A stretch of DNA of 64,000 nt from Sinomonas susongensis (GTDB taxonomy: Bacteria > Actinomycetota > Actinomycetes > Actinomycetales > Micrococcaceae). The stretch spans positions 310,001 to 374,000 of the forward strand of contig NZ_SSNH01000001.1 in assembly GCF_005877005.1 (NCBI RefSeq), written 5' to 3'. Within the stretch, counting starts at the first letter, position 1; every line of letters starts with the position of its first letter. A program made the translations under genes and the position numbers. The notes under the pieces were generated by a model. It had not been told where the DNA came from. It ran no database searches and was given only the letters and a program-made list of their open reading frames with translations. Below, in pieces: positions 60,555 through 64,000 of the stretch.

Positions 60555-62084
60555 ATGGTGACTTACGTCGTCCGGCGCCTCATCACCGCAGCCTTGATTC
60601 TCCTCGGCGCATCGTTCTTGGTGTACAACCTGACTGCGCTCTCCGGAGATCCCCTCGCTGATCTGCGCGCCAGCAACGCTCCCAACGCCGCCCAGCTCAT
60701 GCAGGCGCGGTCCCAGCTTCTCGACCTGAGCACCCCCGCCCCCATCCGCTATTTCAAGTGGCTCGGAGGGGCCGCGGGCTGCGTCGTCGGAAACTGCAAC
60801 CTCGGGATGAACCTCGTCGGCCAGCCCGTGACCCAGGCATTGGGGCAGGCCCTCGTGCAGACGATCACCCTCGTGACCGGCGCGACCGTGCTCGCGATCC
60901 TCATCGGCGTCGCCCTCGGCATCGTCACCGCGCTCCGCCAGTACAGCGCCCTCGACTACGGCGTGACGTTCATGGCCTTCCTCTTCTTCTCGCTTCCGAT
61001 CTTCTGGGTCGCCGTCCTGCTCAAGGAATTCGGCGCAATCGACTTCAACAACTTCCTCGCGGACCCGACGATCCCGCTGCCTGTCTCCCTCGGCATCGGC
61101 ATCGTCCTGGGCATCATCGCGGCGGTCGTCTCCTCGGGCGCCCTACGACGGCGGGCCATCAACGGGGCGATCGTGTTCGCCTTCGTCACGCTCGTGTGCA
61201 TCGTCGCGAGCATCACCCGCTGGTTCAGCACCCCCGGCCTGGGGCTCGGCGTCATCCTGATCGTGGGCGTCGGCTTGGCCTTCGGGATCACGGTGCTCGC
61301 TGCCGGCCTCCAGAACCGACGCGCCCTCTACGCCGGTCTCACGACCGTGCTCATCGGCGCGATCGCCTACTTCCCCGTCCAGCCTCTGCTCGACGAGGCG
61401 ACGGGGCTCATGATCTTCATCCTCGCGGTCGTCACCGTTCTCGTGGGCGTTGCGGTCGGCTGGTTCTGGGGCGGCTATGACCGCGGCCAGGGGATGCGGG
61501 TCGGCGGGATCACGGCGTTCCTCGTCGGAGCCCTCGTGGTGCTCGACCGCTTCATGCAGGCGTGGCCCGGCTACTACAACAACCGGAGCATCCGCGGCCG
61601 CCCCATCGCCACGATCGGCGGCTCCACCCCCAACCTCCAGGGCGACTTCTGGCAGCACGGCCTCGACAGCTTCACCCACCTCATCCTGCCGACCATCGCC
61701 CTCGTCCTCATCTCCCTCGCGAGCTACACGCGCTACACACGCTCGTCGATGCTCGAGGTCATGAACACGGACTACATCCGCACCGCCAGGGCGAAGGGCG
61801 CGAGCGAGCGGTCCGTCGTCATGCGCCACGCGTTCCGCAACGCGCTCATCCCGATCTCGACCGTCGTCGCACTCGACATCGGCCAGCTGATCGGCGGCGC
61901 GGTCATCACGGAGACCGTCTTCTCGGTGCCCGGCATGGGCTACATGTTCCTGCAGGGGATCTCGCACGTCGATCCGAACCCGGTGATGGGCGTCTTCGCG
62001 TGCGTCGCGATCACGGCCCTGGCGTTCAACCTCATCGCGGACCTCGTGTACTCCGCGCTCGATCCTCGCGTTAGGGTGAAGTGA
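60555..62084 (+). CDS. Family-5 ABC transporter permease (DppB type) with extra membrane block
   Basis: DppB-like permease of 509 residues, about 180 longer than usual. The N-terminal RRLITAALILLGASFLVYNL, the segment YSALDYGVTFMAFLFFSLPI and the coupling loop DYIRTARAKGASERSVVMRH are normal. Between about residues 165 and 340 lies an insertion with some six hydrophobic segments separated by short loops, placed before the helix HLILPTIALVLISLASYTRY. GAGG lies about 10 bases before ATG. It ends one base before the DppC gene. The insertion is in frame and of normal composition, so not an assembly artefact. Confidence 0.88.
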   Translation: MVTYVVRRLITAALILLGASFLVYNLTALSGDPLADLRASNAPNAAQLMQARSQLLDLSTPAPIRYFKWLGGAAGCVVGNCNLGMNLVGQPVTQALGQALVQTITLVTGATVLAILIGVALGIVTALRQYSALDYGVTFMAFLFFSLPIFWVAVLLKEFGAIDFNNFLADPTIPLPVSLGIGIVLGIIAAVVSSGALRRRAINGAIVFAFVTLVCIVASITRWFSTPGLGLGVILIVGVGLAFGITVLAAGLQNRRALYAGLTTVLIGAIAYFPVQPLLDEATGLMIFILAVVTVLVGVAVGWFWGGYDRGQGMRVGGITAFLVGALVVLDRFMQAWPGYYNNRSIRGRPIATIGGSTPNLQGDFWQHGLDSFTHLILPTIALVLISLASYTRYTRSSMLEVMNTDYIRTARAKGASERSVVMRHAFRNALIPISTVVALDIGQLIGGAVITETVFSVPGMGYMFLQGISHVDPNPVMGVFACVAITALAFNLIADLVYSALDPRVRVK

Positions 62085-62085
62085 C

Positions 62086-63354
62086 ATGAGCCAGCAGTCT
62101 CAGCAGGAAGACCTCACGGCCAGCGCCCGGGGCGAATCCGGGGCAACAGCACAGCCCGCCGCCGGCATCGAGCCGACCGTCGAGGCGAAGGGCCTCAGCC
62201 TCGGGCAGATCGTCCGGAAGCGCTTCTTCGGCCACTCGGGGGCTCTCGCGGGCCTCGTCGTCTTCGCAGCGATCTTCATTCTGGCCTTCTCGGCCGAGGG
62301 GTGGGGCCCCTTCCCCGGCTGGTGGAAGTACAAGTTCGACCAGGTCACGCCCCTGGTCAACTTCGGGCAGCCGACGTGGAGCTTCGCGCCCTTCAGCTTC
62401 GGCGACCACCCGTTCGGTCAGGACCGGATCGGCCGCGACCTCTTCGCCATGACCATGCGCGGGGCCCAGCAGTCGATCACCATCATGATCATCATCGGCG
62501 TCGTCGCGGGCATCATCGGCGTCGTCGTCGGGGCACTCTCCGGCTACTTCCGCGGATGGGTCGAGACGATCCTGATGCGCATCACCGACATCATCATCAT
62601 CATTCCAGTGCTGCTCCTCGCGGCCGTCATGTCGCAGACCGCCGGACGCCGCGATTCCGGAACCTGGTTCGCGCAGTTCGCAGCGAGCAACGGCGTGGTG
62701 GTGCTCGGCATCTTCCTCGGGTTCGTCGCATGGGTTTCCCTCGCACGGCTCGTGCGCGGCGAGTTCCTCTCGCTGCGCGAGCGGGAGTTCGTCGACGCCG
62801 CGCGCATCTCGGGCGCGTCCAACATGCGGATCATCTTCAAGCACATCCTGCCGAACGCCGTCGGCGTGGTGATCGTCAACGGCACGCTGCTCATGTCCTC
62901 GGCCATCCTCCTCGAGACGGCGCTCAGCTATCTCGGCGTCGGCGTCAAGGCTCCGGACACCTCGCTCGGCCTGCTCATCTCCCAGAACCAGGAGGCGTTC
63001 TCGACGCGCCCGTGGCTGTTCTGGTGGCCGGGCCTCTTCATCGTGCTCATCTGCCTCAGCATCAACTTCATCGGCGACGGGCTCCGGGACGCCTTCGACC
63101 CGCGGCAGAGGAAGTTCAACGCGAAGAAGGCGAAGTCCCGCGGAGTCCATGGAAGCTCCGTCGCGGCTGCGCCCGTGGCCGCAGGAGCGGGAGCTGGCCC
63201 AGTCCGCGCTTCAGGAGCCGACGTCGCGGGCGGGCAGTCCGAGGATCGAGAGACGACGCTGGGCGTCGGCGGGACGGTCAACCCGGCGAGGGGCGTCGTT
63301 CCCGACCCGGAGGCGCACGGCGGAGCGCCCGACTCCGAGCGCAAGGCCCCCTGA
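62086..63354 (+). CDS. Family-5 ABC transporter permease (DppC type)
   Basis: DppC-like permease of 422 residues. An N-terminal cytoplasmic stretch of about 45 residues precedes the first helix; HPFGQDRIGRDLFAMTMRGA is the family hallmark, and the coupling loop reads EFVDAARISGASNMRIIFKH. After the last helix and DPRQRKFNAKKAK there is an 80-residue Ala/Gly/Pro-rich tail that is probably disordered and unusual for the family. No ATP-binding subunits follow, so they must be encoded elsewhere. Confidence 0.9.
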   Translation: MSQQSQQEDLTASARGESGATAQPAAGIEPTVEAKGLSLGQIVRKRFFGHSGALAGLVVFAAIFILAFSAEGWGPFPGWWKYKFDQVTPLVNFGQPTWSFAPFSFGDHPFGQDRIGRDLFAMTMRGAQQSITIMIIIGVVAGIIGVVVGALSGYFRGWVETILMRITDIIIIIPVLLLAAVMSQTAGRRDSGTWFAQFAASNGVVVLGIFLGFVAWVSLARLVRGEFLSLREREFVDAARISGASNMRIIFKHILPNAVGVVIVNGTLLMSSAILLETALSYLGVGVKAPDTSLGLLISQNQEAFSTRPWLFWWPGLFIVLICLSINFIGDGLRDAFDPRQRKFNAKKAKSRGVHGSSVAAAPVAAGAGAGPVRASGADVAGGQSEDRETTLGVGGTVNPARGVVPDPEAHGGAPDSERKAP

Positions 63355-63397
63355 CGTGAGCGCCTTTGCGGGGACGCCTGCCGCGGCAGAGCCTCAG

Positions 63398-63988
63398 TCA
63401 GCCGAGGGTGGCAAGGGTCGCTCCCGCCAGCACGACGGCAACCGCGAGGATCCACCACGTCGCTCGGCGCGTCACGGACGTCTCGTCGACCCGGCCTCCC
63501 TCGACCAGGCCGCGCTCCACGAGGTCCGCCCACCGGCGGCGCACGAGGAGTGCCGCCTGGCCCGAGACGGTGTGGCTCAGGTCGCCCGGCCGGACCGACT
63601 GGCCGGGGCCGTAGCTGCTCGCGGGGAGGCCGATGAGGTTGTCGGGACGCGCGTGGCGCGTACCCATGACGCCCGGGGCGGGGGCCGCCCAGGCGGAGTA
63701 ACGGCCCGCCCCGGTGATGAGGGTCAGCGCGTACTTCGTGTCGACGAAGGCGAGAGCCTCCCACGGCACACCGATCTGGCGCAGGGGGTTGACGAGTTCC
63801 ACCCCGGCGTCGCTCACGACGACGGCTGGTCGCCAGAACAGGGCCCAGCCGCCGAACGCCATGAACGCGAGGGGCGCCACGAAGCGCAGGCCCCCGATGC
63901 CCGACTGGGCGAGCGTCACGACCAGCCCGAACGCCGCGAGCGCCCACAGCACAACGGCAAGGATCTTGTTGCTGCGGGCTTTGAACAC
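63398..63988 (-). CDS. PH-domain-like membrane protein, start uncertain
   Basis: 196-residue protein with two N-terminal hydrophobic segments (about 8-28 and 33-50) followed by a bacterial PH-like domain (VVVSDAGVELVNPLRQIGVP, then WEALAFVDTKYALTLIT) and a C-terminal helix. The GTG at 63988 is the last start candidate inside the window, but the frame is open to the right edge, so the true start may lie outside. Such PH-like proteins are common and uncharacterised in actinobacteria. It converges on the permease operon with a 43-bp gap. Confidence 0.7.
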   Translation of the reverse strand: MFKARSNKILAVVLWALAAFGLVVTLAQSGIGGLRFVAPLAFMAFGGWALFWRPAVVVSDAGVELVNPLRQIGVPWEALAFVDTKYALTLITGAGRYSAWAAPAPGVMGTRHARPDNLIGLPASSYGPGQSVRPGDLSHTVSGQAALLVRRRWADLVERGLVEGGRVDETSVTRRATWWILAVAVVLAGATLATLG

Positions 63989-64000
63989 GTCGACGGGGCC

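Overview
This is a window of high-GC actinobacterial DNA. Every recognisable gene is of the kind found in soil Micrococcaceae (the Arthrobacter/Pseudarthrobacter/Sinomonas group). The clues are frequent GTG starts, dense LacI/TetR/LysR regulators, abundant sugar ABC importers, start-stop overlaps (ATGA, TGATG), and several genes where a TANNNT -10 element lies 6 nt before the start codon, as in leaderless actinobacterial mRNAs. The genus assignment is an inference from gene content and remembered similarity, not from a marker gene. I saw no rRNA, tRNA, CRISPR array or intact insertion sequence.

Layout. 1-4.1 kb: efflux MFS genes with Lrp/AsnC and LysR regulators. 4.1-6 kb: a nitronate monooxygenase and a BadF-type sugar kinase transcribed divergently from a shared 18-bp gap. 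6.1-9.6 kb: a complete OpuC/ProU-type osmolyte importer with all four genes overlapping. 9.7-18.7 kb: core metabolism (alanine-type aminotransferase, PPK2, exonuclease VII subunits, IspH, RmuC, YchF) with two unknown proteins. 18.8-20.9 kb: TetR-controlled aldo-keto reductase and a decayed drug-transporter fragment. 20.9-28.7 kb: a LacI-controlled CUT2 sugar importer plus a TIM-barrel isomerase/epimerase and a Gfo/Idh/MocA dehydrogenase that looks like levoglucosan dehydrogenase; the set is probably an anhydrosugar catabolic operon. 28.8-31.4 kb: TetR plus DHA2 exporter plus an NTF2-like protein.

31.5-37.5 kb is the most unusual region. A 1493-residue P-type ATPase, in which a degenerate ATPase half is fused ahead of a complete P2-like pump, is bracketed by four small paralogous membrane proteins built around a shared FGG...EWP hydrophobic core. 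There are two subtypes, with one copy of each subtype on each strand.

37.6-43.8 kb: LysR/MFS pair, cold-shock protein, TetR, a class II glutamine amidotransferase, an unknown protein and a ketopantoate-reductase-like enzyme. 43.9-56.7 kb: an arabinoside utilisation locus. It has LacI, araB-araD-araA and a GH127 beta-L-arabinofuranosidase on the plus strand. Convergent to these is a minus-strand operon of GH51 alpha-L-arabinofuranosidase, a Tat-type binding lipoprotein and two CUT1 permeases, with its own LacI. A 14-bp operator (TGTGACCGGTCACA) stands before araB and recurs with one mismatch before the GH51 gene, tying the two arms together. Import of arabino-oligosaccharides, cytosolic hydrolysis and AraA-AraB-AraD conversion to D-xylulose 5-phosphate form one pathway.

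56.8-64 kb: a non-canonical Nramp-family transporter; a family-5 (peptide/sugar type) ABC importer without ATPases in view, whose DppB-type permease carries an extra membrane block; and a PH-domain-like membrane protein at the right edge.
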